NCBI GenBank assembly: GCA_964020085.1
Contig: OZ026600.1
Span: 34,848,705 to 34,912,704 of the forward strand
Source: Micromussa lordhowensis
Lineage: Eukaryota; Cnidaria; Anthozoa; Scleractinia; Lobophylliidae
Length of the DNA stretch: 64,000 nucleotides
Reading direction: 5' to 3'
Made by a program: the position numbers and the translations under genes. Under the pieces are notes generated by a model. It had not been told where the DNA came from. It ran no database searches and saw only the letters and a list, made by a program, of their open reading frames with translations. This document shows, piece after piece, positions 1 through 11,400 of this stretch. Numbering within the stretch: the first letter of the stretch is position 1; each line of letters starts with the position of its first letter.

Positions 1-497
1 GAACACAAATTGTCAGCTAATTTGCATGGCTATCAACTGAATTTAGGTTTGGCTCCAGAAGGTTTAACCTACATGTAGAACCTGTTGTGGATTCTTGGAC
101 TTGAATGTTACAAAGTCAAGAATTGCTGCAGGCAGTATCATGACTTGTTATACAAGTATCTTCATAAAAGCTGATTAGTTTATGGTTGATGTCCTGACAG
201 GCATAAAGGAAAACATGCAATTCGTAAGGCAAATATTTAGAAGGAAACTGTCAAATTTGCAGGTTATTGAATTGCAAGACTTCCTAAAAGATTCTCATTT
301 CAAAGAAAACTCTTTCCCCAGCGGGGTACATGAAAAAGTAAATAACCTTTTATTGTTTGATTAAGTTAATTTTATTTTGTTGGAGGATAATATATTCCTT
401 GACTCATCGCATGTTAGTGATTACATACTAATTACTCTGGGCAAGCGAAATAAAATGCAAATTGAAATTATATCAGCGGCTATGGAGATATTTTTAG

Positions 498-604
498 CGA
501 TCTTGTTAAGAACAGCTGGTGAAGTGGCAAGTGCAAATGCCCCTCTAGACTCTAGATCGAAGAGATTACAAGAAAAAAAGTTGCGCTGGATGGAAGAAAT
601 TTAG
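498..604 (+). CDS. Possible terminal exon of an unknown gene entering from the left
   Basis: A pyrimidine-rich ATATTTTTAG acceptor at 497 is followed by an open frame ending ANAPLDSRSKRLQEKKLRWM then EEI and TAG at 602-604. The charged, lysine- and glutamate-rich composition is unlike the surrounding AT-rich noncoding translation. I do not recognise the protein. A second open stretch at 182-364 (KENMQFVRQIFRRKLSNLQV) may belong to the same gene or be chance. No upstream exon can be confirmed because the window starts here. Confidence 0.3.
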
Positions 605-1933
605 CCAAGCTAACCTGCAAGAGCGATCGTTGCAATTTCCAAGCCACTCAATACGAGTAAATACAATGAAAAATAACATATGACAACAAGACAAAGACCC
701 CAAATAGCTCGGAAACCATAATAACCCCTCAGCATGACCCAGCGATCATTAAAATTGATTCAATTTCATAACAACTTCTCAATGACTGTTTAAAATTTCC
801 GTCGCTGTTTCAGCCCGTTGTATTCGACAACGCAAAACAAAACACGCGCTGATGAATTTTACATGCAATGACGAAGTTTTCGAATGCATCCGAAGCTTGT
901 TAACACTCAGTCCGTTATATATCAACAAATTTACGGCTGATTTCAATCAACACATAGAGATCAAGGCCAATATAACTGTTTGAACACATCATCCCAAATG
1001 CTCTCATTTAATAACCTTGGCAGCATCAAAGCCGGTTTGCTAAAAAAGACGTCTGAGATCAGAGATCTACTTATGAATTATACATGCATCTCCTCGGCTA
1101 CCAGCTAAATTCAGCATTTCACTTCATCCGAACGGAATCTAATCAACGTAGGAAAAGCCATTTGCAGTTATCGTTAACGAGTTGATATTTATACGGCGGA
1201 AATCGACCACCGTGCCAAAAGCAATCGCCCAGAACCACCGCTATAAACTGAACAAGCAAATGCGACATCGCGATTAAAATTTAACTATTTTAGAATTTCA
1301 CAAGAATATTCCGGCTTGTGAAAACCTTGTTATTATAACTATAATATTTTGGTAAGTATTGTCCAGTCATGTAAGAGAAAGTGTGCCTGTTTAAAAAGGC
1401 GTATGGACCAGAAATACAATTTCCATGAAGTCTGTACCTGCTAATTTCGAACACGCAATTCGTATTGTATTTATTGTGACCTTTCACTCTATATTTTGAC
1501 AGTAAGGTGCGATGCATCAGTGGGAATTCGAAATCGTTCCTCGAATCCTATTAATTGCATTGTTTAAAACCCACGCCATTTCTGGAGACCAAATATAATT
1601 CTATGCCTGCATAAAATACAAGGCAAAAATGTCGAATATACTTCGAACTTCACTCACCCAGCCGGATACGCCACTAAACCGGACACTGGATCGCAAGCAA
1701 GGCAAGCATTTCTGGATACTGTCAGCCCTAAGACTTTCTCGAGTGTTGCCTGTAGGAAAATAAAAGTCAAATAAAACGGACTTAGGATAATCCTTCAGAA
1801 GCCATGGTTTGATTAATCCACGAACTACTGTAAGGAGCAAACAACAAGAGCCGTGGCATTGATCAATACTGGAAGGAACGCGCGTGTTTATCGAAAATGA
1901 ACAAACGCGATAAAAAACAACATGAACACTTAC

Positions 1934-2032
1934 CCTTTCTGTGAGAGGACGTAAGTCTCGATGGCTGTTCGCTTTCCGTACTACAAGTCTCCTTGTAGGC
2001 GGCGGAATTCGCCCAGCTCTGTCTGGGTTCAT
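1934..2032 (-). CDS. Possible first exon of an unknown gene running left
   Basis: An ATG at 2032 opens 33 codons (MNPDRAGRIPPPTRRLVVRK then ANSHRDLRPLTER) ending at a strong GTAAGT donor. The sequence is GC-richer than its surroundings and basic. I do not recognise it and cannot find a convincing next exon between 1 and 1900 on the minus strand. It could equally be part of a dispersed repeat. Confidence 0.22.
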
Positions 2033-3251
2033 ATCCAATATATATTAACTCGAATGGTGACTGTGTACATTAGACGAAGTTCAGCTTGTTGGCGTGTTGC
2101 AATCTCGATTTCCGGTCATGTCCGCCTGCCTTATCACCGACAAACTAACTTGTTGGCACGTTCAAACATCCAGTAATTTAGTGGCATTCCATAGCATTCG
2201 GATAATCCTATCAAGGTCCTTTTTCTCTCGCTTTAAAACAACACGTTACGCATTTCCGATGAGTGTCCGAATAACCAAGCGATTCAAAATTTTCTTGAGC
2301 CCGCCACCACAAATGCGTACGAGTCTACTAGAATCCAGTTTTCCCTCCTAATTTCTACATCAAAACTAGGTACGCAATACGTACATGTACCTAGACGATG
2401 TAGTTCTTTTTTGGCGATCTCTTGACTTACCTATCGCCAGATAGTTTGGACAAACAGTTAATAGCGATTTCCCCTTATATAACTGGAAATGCAAAAGAAA
2501 CTGTATGCTGATGCAAATTTCTGTCAAATGCTGTTAAAGCTCCCGACACCGAGGTGTTTCAATAGTGTTTCCATGGTGTCCAAAGTTAGCCTTTGTCGAT
2601 TGTGTTTTCATTAAATTGACATAACATGACAAGATAACAACAGGTGAAAACCCAGCTGCTTTCGTAGACTACAAATTGGATGTAACAAAACTCCTTTTTC
2701 TTGCTGTAACAGCCAATCCCCGTAATATCTTTACTTTTACGAAAAATTACTTGCATGGCTAATTGTTTTAATTCACACATTTTAAGAGCCTGGAAAAAAA
2801 ATGTTACACAAGATCCAATCCAAAGTGTCATGAACACTTTTCACCTCAAATTCATCGACCAGGAAAGAAAAAGGTAAACGACATTCGACGAAGTTGGTTT
2901 CGTAATTTAAACTACTTCATTTTGTGCTCTCGCAATTGAAGAGAAACAGAGACACTAAAAAGTTTCACATAATTATACCAAAAATTGCTGAAAGAATAAC
3001 CCAGCATAAGTGTGAGGTAATCTTGGGCCATTTTGTAGTTTCAGCCCGAAATTGCCTCGCATTCACGCATTCGTTTGATTACATGTACAGTGTGATGCAA
3101 ATGAGAAAAGTTAACCTTAAAAAGGGCTACTGACGTGGAGTAAAATTTTATGTTCTTTTTAATCTGAAATTTTTGATAAATTGTTGTGGATCGCCTTTAT
3201 ATTAAGATAAATTTTGATGGCGGAATGAATAATATTTGTGAACTTAAAGTA

Positions 3252-3620
3252 CTGATATATCAAGACCGTGTTGACTACATTTCCAAACACCGAGAAGAGA
3301 GTTGAAAATACGACGCACAGCAGAGTATTTTTGACCAACTCCGAGGTCAGTCCGTTTTGGAAATGTGGTCAAACACTGTCTTGAGTGTCTGATATATCCT
3401 CTCAAACGAAACTAAAACTAAGGAGAAAAGGTGAATTAAAATCGCAAAAATCTATGCTAATTAAGATCAGATATCCAAACACCGCCACGGTCCAACCTCG
3501 TTCCCAGGGTCTCTCATCTTACCGCCTCGCTCGCCCCAGGCGGTAAGATGAGAGACCCTGGGAACGAGGTTGGCCATGGTCATGATTTCCTTTGTTTAAA
3601 CTTGGTGAATTATTAATGAG
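3252..3620. repeat. Dispersed MITE-like repeat, copy A
   Basis: The left part is an inverted repeat: TGATATATCAAGACCGTG.. near 3253 against ..CACTGTCTTGAGTGTCTGATATAT near 3374-3398, with TTTCCAAA on both arms. The unit extends to GAATTATTAATGAG at 3620. It matches copy B (14784-15204) along most of its length, and a perfect palindrome is inserted in it at 3492-3573. Confidence 0.65.
3492..3573. repeat. Perfect hairpin, 36 bp arms with 10 bp loop
   Basis: The arm 3492-3527 begins CCAACCTCGTTCCCAGGGTC and is exactly complementary to 3538-3573. The loop is CGCTCGCCCC. The arms show no visible mismatch, which suggests a young MITE or recent homogenisation. Confidence 0.9.
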
Positions 3621-4395
3621 CAGGTTTGACAATGCTATTTTGGAAATGACACTTTGCACGGAGGACTTCGTCAGATTTCATAACAGTTTGAATAACTGAG
3701 AGAAAACGAGGGTCAAGATCATGATCAAACTGAACAATGCTGAAAAAGAAAGCTTTCTGCAACGATAATCAACAAATATACAAAAATAACATGACAGAAA
3801 AAGTTATAAAACTGACATCTTGCCACGTGTATTCATTCCTAGCAGTCGAAGGACTTCCCGGCTTTGTAAGTGTTGACTCCAGGATTTTTTTTCTAGATCC
3901 ACGTTTAAATCAGAATCGGATTTCTATTGGTATAAGCAGCATAATGTCGGTATTAGAAAGTCAAAACCCTCGTCCCGCTAGAAACAAATGTGATGAGATG
4001 TTATTTTATCCTCTGTGTAGTTTCGTAATGTTCCGTCATAAGTTGTTTTCATATTTGCAAGAATCTCTGCTATATGTGGAAGATGATATATAAGTGCGTA
4101 CCGTTAAATTGAACCCTTGTAAGATTTTGATATATTCACCTGGCGAATTAACCCTGAAGAAGGCTGGTGAATAATTACAGCCACGGTTGCCGTGGCCTTC
4201 GGAACACTGTTTAAGCAAATCAGTTTCATTTTCATTTTCATGTCCCATCTTGAGCTCACTCTCCGCCATGCTTTGAGGGCAGTTTCATAAATTGGATGCT
4301 ATTGATGTTGATGCTGGAACTTGTTAAAGCGGAGTATAGAAAACTGCCAGTTAAGACTAGTCCTGGTCCTAGAAGTCCTAGAAGTCCTAGTCCAG
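3621..4395. other. Noncoding stretch
   Basis: It contains a 118-codon plus-strand open frame at 3737-4093 with no recognisable family and low-complexity composition, and an imperfect ATTTTC run near 4225. Just before the non-LTR fragment is a tandem CCTAGAAGT motif (about 4363-4392). I judge the open frame to be chance. Confidence 0.45.
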
Positions 4396-5300
4396 CAGTT
4401 ATGCAAATTACAGCCGTGCGCTATCTCAGTAGGGCACGATACAATCACTGTAAGATCGCAAGTCAAAAACCTTGGTTGCTGGCTGGACTCACATCTTAAC
4501 ATGTCCAAACATGTTACTAGCGTGTGTAAATCAGCTTTTTTCCATCTTTATAATATAAGGCGTATAAAGAACTATCTTTCTAGGGAGAATCTTCTGACTC
4601 TAGTACATGCATTTATCACAAGCAGGCTTGATTATTGCAACAGTTTACTTGATGGTGTTCCAAAGGAACAAATTTCGAAATTGCAACGCGTTCAAAATGC
4701 CGCTGCAAGGTTAGTTATGGACATTGGCAAATATTCCCATATTACTCCTGCTTTGTATGATTTACATTGGCTCCCAATTCACGCGCGCATTTATTTTAAA
4801 ATTCTGCTGCTGGCGTTTAAAGTCATCCATGGGCAAGCTCCTGCATATCTGTCTAGTTTAATGTCGGTAAAATCTAAATCTCATTATAGTTTACGCTCCA
4901 ACTGTAGTACTCTTCTTAAGCCTCCTACAGGCAAGATGCTGGCAACCCTCGGAGGGCGTTCATTTCAGGCGGCCGCACCACAATTATGGAACGCCCTACC
5001 GCCAAGTCTACGAGATGCCGCATCAGTTGAGACTTTCAAGAAAAATTTAAAGACATTTCTATTCAGAAAAGCGTACGCAGATAGGTTTTCTTTAAATAAA
5101 TTCTAGGATTAATTTATTATTTTTTAATTGTACATATCATAATTATTTTATATTTTTAATCATTTTTTTAATTAGTGTAGTTAGATTTACTATCTCATTT
5201 TAAATATATATATTTTTTGTAAAGCGCTTTTGATCTTCTATTGTAAAAAGCGCTATAGAAATATTAAACATTAAACATTAAACATTAACATTAAACATTC
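4395..5300 (+). mobile_element. 5'-truncated CR1/L2-like non-LTR retrotransposon, 3' end of reverse transcriptase ORF plus tail
   Basis: The frame ending at 5106 carries the familiar C-terminal region of chordate/cnidarian CR1- and L2-type reverse transcriptases: VKNLGCWLDSHLNMSKHV, FITSRLDYCNSLLDGVPKEQ, LQRVQNAAARLV, HWLPIHARIYFKILLLAFK, then FQAAAPQLWNALPPSLR and FKKNLKTFLFRKAY. The catalytic core lies further 5' and is absent, so the copy is truncated. Past the stop is an AT-rich 3' UTR, a hairpin with AGCGCTTTT/AAAAAGCGCT arms (5222-5254), and a short (ATTAAAC)n tail near 5262-5300. Homology before about 4410 is unclear. The copy could still be read through for about 230 codons, so it is not very old. 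Confidence 0.85.
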
Positions 5301-6073
5301 ATTTGCAGACATGAGGAACATTATAAAAAACTAGACAACAAATGTTTAATCCAAAAATGTTGTTTTTATTTGTTCTTTTTATTTTCTACAAATTAATGGA
5401 CTTCGTTCTATCTTGTTACTGTGCCAATGTGTTGTTATAGTAACGTGAACAAATATGGATCGATACAAGGTATCATTCTGAAAAGTGATTTCCAAATGGA
5501 ACTAATGTGTTTTCAACGCTTGTACTTTTAACTGAAACGAAAGCAAAATGCGATGCTTTTTATTCCCGTTGAATATACCAAGAGATCAACGTCTCTTGAA
5601 TAATACACTGAATACCTCATTTGAGCTCGAATCCGATTTTTCAGTGCAAAAAGGAATCGCCCAAAGTTTATTTTGTGTTAAATGAAAACGGAAATGCAAA
5701 TTGTGGGATAGTGTTAGAAATTTAATTGAATATTACTGATCATCACTATCATCACCACCATCATCACATCATTGCCATCGTCAATAAATAATTATTTTTG
5801 TACTTAATGGAAATAAATAACGTTTGATAAATACACAAACTGTTTGACAGGTGCATTTTAGATAAAACCGGTCGAATGATGAACTCAACGGCCCCGAATA
5901 ACAGAGTACGTAAAAAGGAAAACTAATTTACAACAGAAACTCAATTTATGCGATCAGACGAGAACATATAAATATATTACGATATCTTACGATCATACCC
6001 TTCCTCCCTTCATCTCACCCTTTTGTTTTCTCCTTCTCCCTCAAAAAGAGACGCCTGATCGCAGGTTACTAAT
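5301..6073. other. Noncoding stretch with ATC/CAC microsatellite
   Basis: AT-rich DNA without a convincing open frame. An imperfect ATC/ACC trinucleotide run lies at about 5738-5780. Confidence 0.6.
5738..5780. repeat. Imperfect ATC trinucleotide microsatellite
   Basis: Repeated ATC, ACC and ATT triplets (TCATCACTATCATCACCACC and onward). Confidence 0.8.
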
Positions 6074-6426
6074 AGGGAGCTGAAGCAATGACGACGGCGA
6101 CACCGCCGAAGACGACATCTGGTAAAAAATGAATTTATATTTCACCTACGAATTTTGCAATTGTCTAGATGATCTGTCCTGTACGCCTGTGGCTCTAAAA
6201 ATTTGCAGAGACTAAATATGTAGATCTAAGTAATGACAACGCTCAATTACAAATGAAAACACGAAAAATTAGGCGCAGTTGTTCGCGTTCCCCAGACTAC
6301 GCAGAACTTGGCTATTTCACGTTGCTGTTTTGCAGAGGGCGTACAGAGCCACTGTTCTGGTCATTGTACCTTTTGTTTGGTGGTGTCATCGTTCCCGATG
6401 TCGTCGTGATTTGCTTAAGCTCACTC
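6074..6426. repeat. MITE with GC-rich inverted ends
   Basis: The left end AGGGAGCTGAAGCAATGACG (6074) is the imperfect complement of the right end reading GTCGTCGTGATTTGCTTAAG near 6400-6422. The interior (ACGCAGAACTTGGCTATTTC, ACGTTGCTGTTTTGCAGAG) recurs in a related copy at 19260-19456. The plus-strand open frames here are incidental. Confidence 0.65.
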
Positions 6427-6717
6427 GAGAGAGTGTTGTCTTTCGGGAGAAACAAACTCCTCCTGTTTCCCTTGAGCTTTTACAACTATTAAAAAACCTC
6501 AAGATTCTATTTATTCGTTCTTGGTACGGATCATTGGAACATCCCATTGTGTTACTATTGGTATTTATAAATAACTTTCGTTGTTTTGCCTGATTTCCTT
6601 TTCCTCTTTCCTTTTCGTTTGCATCTAAAGAAAATACGAAGATAACCTGTGCGTTGGCTTGATGAAGTCAGAGTGTTGATTGATAAAAGTCTCTCGCTAC
6701 TGCGAAGGGAGGGGCAA

Positions 6718-7028
6718 GGGGGGGGGGGGTGACTTCGATATAAAAAGGGCGGAGGTGCTCGTCCTACTTTTTAGGGGTTAAAAAAGCGGCTTTGGTACCT
6801 TTGGGTGTCCAGCCTCAAAATGCCCACAGCGCGGGAACTTTCGGTATTGAGCCGAAAAAAGCCAATGTCAGTTGCGTGTAATGTCAGTGTTGCTTTAGAA
6901 CTGGTACCGCTCAGGGGTGAAAAAATTCAATCTACGTCCACAAAACAGGATATCTTGGTACTTCTTAGGGGTTGTTTTCAAAATTTCCGACGAGCACACC
7001 GTCCTTTTTAAATGGAAGTCATCCCCCC
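6718..7028. repeat. MITE with about 40 bp terminal inverted repeats
   Basis: The left end runs GGGGTGACTTCGATATAAAA followed by AGGGCGGAGGTGCTCGTC. The right end, on the other strand, runs GGGGATGACTTCCATTTAAA followed by AAGGACGGTGTGCTCGTC. The left end carries a 12 G run (6718-6729). It lies downstream of the EAG stop codon. Confidence 0.75.
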
Positions 7029-7710
7029 TGGGCTTTGAACACCGGTGCAAATTTTCGGCATTCTCGGATCATTCCACAGTGAATCATCACATCTCACACA
7101 CTTCATCATCATACAGCGTCAGTCGAAGTAATTTTCCACGACTTAATATAGAAGCCAACTGTCGTTGATAACGTCAACCGCCGTGGAATGATCGTAATAT
7201 GTCGAAAATCCGGCTGCATATACCCTAGCCTATATTAGGCAATGCTGCGCCTGCATAGCCGATGTGAGTGCATGGTGCCACGGAAAACTCATGGAAAATT
7301 TGAATTTAAACTACATGAATAGTTAAAGTCGACTAGCTAGCTTGCAAAAAATGTGTCCGAATCCTCTGTTTAGCATTTGGCTACAACTGTGGATGGTCTA
7401 TTTTTTTCTTTTCACTGTCTTTCAGAATATCGTCTATTCTACGAATTCGACGTGAATTCCTTATCTTCTTTCGTTTCTATAACGTTGTCATCTCTGAATT
7501 GAAGAATATGATTGTCATCTCTCTCTTTGTAGTCCAGTAACTTCGACAATCCTCAGTCCAGTCATCTTCAAACTACGCTATTGTAAACACTCTTCCAAAG
7601 AACCGTGTTATCTCTAGCTAGGCTGTTTGTCGCGTATGCTACTCCTATATTCACTCTTTTCCCTATACACTTGCTGTAGACGCGCGCTTCTTGGAGGATT
7701 TTGACGTATC
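7029..7710. other. Region downstream of the EAG stop codon (candidate 3' UTR on minus strand)
   Basis: No coding evidence. On the minus strand this directly follows the stop at 7711 and may contain 3' UTR. I see no canonical AATAAA in it on that strand, so the mRNA end is undetermined. Confidence 0.4.
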
Positions 7711-8460
7711 TTATTTTTTCCCAGCCCTTTTAAAAAGATTGAGCGTCTGAAGTAATCTTGGATCCGCGTCAGCAGCTGCGCTTTGACCTGACTGGTTGTT
7801 CAACAAGTTAGCAGCCTGGACCGAGTTGCCTTCCTGCTCCTGCGTGGAAGTTTTGTCCCAGTCTGGAACGCTATTGGTGCGAGCCACAGGGGACCCGGAT
7901 GGAGCAAGCCAATCCGGTAACGGCTCTTCCTCAGTTTTTGTCTTGCACGGGGCCTCCTCTGGGAGAGATGTATCGTTAAGGTACGAAGTAGACGACATCC
8001 GTCCTTTGTCGATACTATCCCTGGGAGATCCGTAATCCCTCGGACTGTGCAAATGTCCCTGGGTTTTTAAAATTGACAGAATCGTGGAAATTTGTTCCTC
8101 TAGTTGCGTCATTTTCATATTCATGACTTCGATTTCTCGGCGCACTTCGCCTTTCATTTCGGACAAACTCGACAGCACGTCGGTGCCCGATTCTGGAACA
8201 TCGGGGCGTGCTCGTACAACGCTCGACGTCATACTTTTTGTCCGTGATTTCGGGATGACCATCATATCGATTTCCGCGTCACTTGTTTCTCCACCATCAA
8301 CCTGATTGTCGTCAAACTCATAATTCTGCGCCAGTTCCTCGACCAAACTCAGCTTTCGATTTTGCCTTCTTGACCGAAAAGCCGACACACTTGGTGGTCT
8401 GTTGTCGTTTTGGTCCTCGTTGGTCATCTCTAACCGAGGGGTGCGCTTACGAATCTTGAG
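7711..8460 (-). CDS. KCNH1/5-like (EAG): EAG coding exon 10: C-terminal tail with coiled coil
   Basis: The last exon has 249 codons and a stop. It starts LKIRKRTPRLEMTNEDQNDN after a TTTCAG acceptor. Most of it is polar and probably disordered, apart from EMKGEVRREIEVMNMKMTQL continuing EEQISTILSILKTQ (residues 767-800). This coiled coil aligns with the EAG tetramerisation segment. Two PDW motifs follow (near LPDWLAP and VPDWDK). No clear AATAAA was found just downstream on the minus strand. Confidence 0.9.
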   Translation of the reverse strand, partial: LKIRKRTPRLEMTNEDQNDNRPPSVSAFRSRRQNRKLSLVEELAQNYEFDDNQVDGGETSDAEIDMMVIPKSRTKSMTSSVVRARPDVPESGTDVLSSLSEMKGEVRREIEVMNMKMTQLEEQISTILSILKTQGHLHSPRDYGSPRDSIDKGRMSSTSYLNDTSLPEEAPCKTKTEEEPLPDWLAPSGSPVARTNSVPDWDKTSTQEQEGNSVQAANLLNNQSGQSAAADADPRLLQTLNLFKRAGKK

Positions 8461-11400
8461 CTGAAAGTGACATGTCAAAAGGGTTTGATTTATAATTTTG
8501 GATATACAATAACACTAATAGATCAACTTATTAACTTAACTTGTTAACAACTTATGTTAATCAACTTATTAACTTAATTTGTATAGAGCTAAAATCCAAA
8601 ACTCCAATGGCGCTTTAGACTGCGAGTAGTCGTCTCTCGAGAACGCTGTCTCGCTCGAGAAAACGCTCGTCTTCCGGTGCGCGTGCTACTCGCGGCTAGC
8701 GGCTTCACATGTCATGCACACTTGCTCACGACCGCTGACTTGTGTTGTGTCTTCTTTGCGTTCTGCCCGGATTAATGAGCAAAAGAGAGACAACTCGCAG
8801 TTTAATGGCGCTCTAGAAAACATAACAAAAATAAACAAAATACAATCACGGGAAAATATCTAAAAATAAGATAACAGAACAAAAAAATAATAGTACTCAA
8901 TAATTCATGCATTAAAAGCGTATTCAGAAAGATGAATTCAGTAAAAGAGATTTAAAACAGTCCAGCGAGTTTGCCTGTCTGATCTTATCTGGATGAAAGA
9001 ACTAAGTCACGGTATTCTGAGTCAGTTAGTTTGGCCGTGTACAAATTTAACTTAATAATAGTTTACTAAGATAGAAAAATACCAAAGAGATAATAATAAA
9101 AAAGCATAAAGGAACAAGGATGATTAAGGATGGAGAAGATTAACACGGATTACAAACGACAAACTTGAAAAATGTACGCTAAACTTTTCAAGACGCGCAA
9201 ACCGTGAAGGCAGTAACATATAAGGGTCGTCGTCCACAGCTCTCTAATTCATATTTCCGTATGGTCAGTAAAGGTTTTTGACTTTTGTATATCACGTTAT
9301 AAATGCTTGTGGTTCAGTAACCAAGGAAAGCGTACAGTCTTCAAATGATAAACTAAGTGACAAACTTTTTACCTAGACTCAAGGCGGGTTTCATTGAATG
9401 AATAGTCACCAAGCCGCAGCCGAGTGGACTATCGCTCATAGAGAACTACGGCAAGTAATACAGCTGTTTTGATCGAATATATCAAGAATAGCTGTTACTA
9501 AAAACCTCCAATTTTAATATTTTTAAAAGTAACAAAAATCAAAAAACACGTTTCCCTTGCAATGGCAACGGGCGTGCGGCCGTGGTCTCTCAGGGAATGG
9601 CTAATCGGATGTTGGAGCCAGTCAGAATTGCGGTTTTACCACAGACTATGTACTTGATGAGTGATCAACTCCGAACAAGCTCCTAATACATAAATTCTTA
9701 GATCATCTAAAGATGAGAAAACCACTTTTTACCTCGTCTCTTAAATTGTAGGATAGCACAAGGTTCTTGGTGAATTTATTCGCAAATTCCGGGTAGAACT
9801 CCAGAACCTCGATCAAGGCATCTCTTTGAATCCAGTGAAGGTCACAGTATGTTAGTGCTAACACATCTACCGCTGACTGGCCGACTGTGGACTCGTGACA
9901 TATGTTGTCTCCAAATACGTCATTCTCGCCTGTGATAAATAATGACAATTTGCATGACAAGTCGCTCAGCAAACTATTTATATATTTATACTACACAACC
10001 GAACGCACTCAAAGTTTAAGGCATGGGCGCGTTGGTCAGCCAGGCCCAAGATATGTTTTAATTGTGCCGACAATACGCTTACGACAAGATGGACAAGATA
10101 CGAAGACATGATTGATCATCGCAGTTATACACACAACTTAAGCAGTTGTCAAATTAAAGCCTGAAAAAAATTCAGGCCTTAAGGCGGGGGTAAACGTGAA
10201 GGCTGTTTTGAGGTCGCTTAACACGGCCTTTCTGCCAATATCTCAGTCACGTTTCAAGCGACACTAAATCTCTCTGCTTATCTCATTAACCACTGTTTGG
10301 CGGTTTTGTGTAAATTTTTGGGTGATTTTTGGGCATTTTGGGAAAGAGATACTGATTTTTTTCTCAAAGGATAGGTTAAATTGAGGAAAATATGAAATGT
10401 TGAAGATTTGATGGATTTGGAAAATTGAAATTTGAAGTGAAGAATTAGTAGACGGATACCAAACAGTCCCCTAGCAACCTGGGGCTCTCTTTTGCGGGGG
10501 TCAACTGTCTGGTAGTGTTTCCAACCCATCTTAATCCTAACAATTTCCTTTTTTATATCACTTCAAATTTCACACCTATTCATGTTTACCCCCGCCTTAA
10601 GTACTACTCATGAGCCCTCGCGTACTACGCTCGCACCCAGTTCTCTGTTCCGTGTCGGCCGGCAAACACCGATTATCACAAATTACATTATCTGTCTCTC
10701 GATCCCCACTCTTGTCCCCAAAGAGCGCATTATATGTGCTTTTTCGTGTTTAGATATTACTGGCTAGCAGACTCAAAAGACTTTGGAATTTTATGACCTA
10801 CAACGAAGAAAAGCCTTTTTTAACACCTACTTACCTAGCAGCCCTACCACAGTATCTCCCTGTTTGACTTCGAGAGATCCGCGCGCGATAAAGTAAAGCA
10901 CATCCAAACTTTCTCCGTGATGAATGATTCGATCGCCTGGCGCCACGTGCGAGATCCAAAAGTTTCGCGCGACCGCGCGCTTGACCCCCGTGTTCGCGTC
11001 CCGAAACGCGGGATTGCTCTCGAGAATAATTCTGTTGAGATGGACACAGATATCTGCTTGGAGATCTTTAGGACAGTATTTCAAAACCTTCAGGTGAAAC
11101 AGAGGAGATGCTCTTAGTTTGTGTCTCGTTATTAAGCGTGTTAGTTATAATGAAAATCAGTGGCGTGTACAATTTAGTATTTTCCATACGGTTGACAGAG
11201 ATCTTAGAATTAATTCGCATTGTTTTGAACGGCTGATTTCCTTTGTGTAAAAGTGTTGAAAAGTTATGTTGACTACTGTAAAACATATTTAAAAGTCCTA
11301 GGATCATTTCGGGATGGAAAAAAGTATTGCCATAAGAATTGCTCCCGAATATTAAGTCTCCCGGCTTTCCCCTACAAGCTAAGCCAAACAAGAAGACAAT

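Larger units (their letters stand above)
1..3250. other. Left end, mostly unassigned sequence
   Basis: Apart from the two weak candidate exons, this stretch has only short open frames without family resemblance. The 145-codon minus-strand frame at 1601-2038 shows no recognisable domain beyond the candidate exon. No clear repeat was identified. Confidence 0.5.

Noticed and set aside
1601..2038. 145-codon minus-strand open frame as one protein
   Set aside because: It opens with a TTG rather than ATG and runs past a strong GTAAGT donor into AT-rich sequence with no family resemblance. Only the 1934-2032 part is kept as a weak exon candidate.
3492..3573. CRISPR-like or terminator hairpin
   Set aside because: The setting is clearly eukaryotic, with a single hairpin inside a dispersed repeat and no array structure.
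3737..4093. 118-codon plus-strand open frame
   Set aside because: No recognisable domain, unremarkable composition and no splice or promoter context.
7796..8305. Plus-strand frames opposite the EAG C-terminal exon
   Set aside because: Antisense shadows of the channel's last exon.
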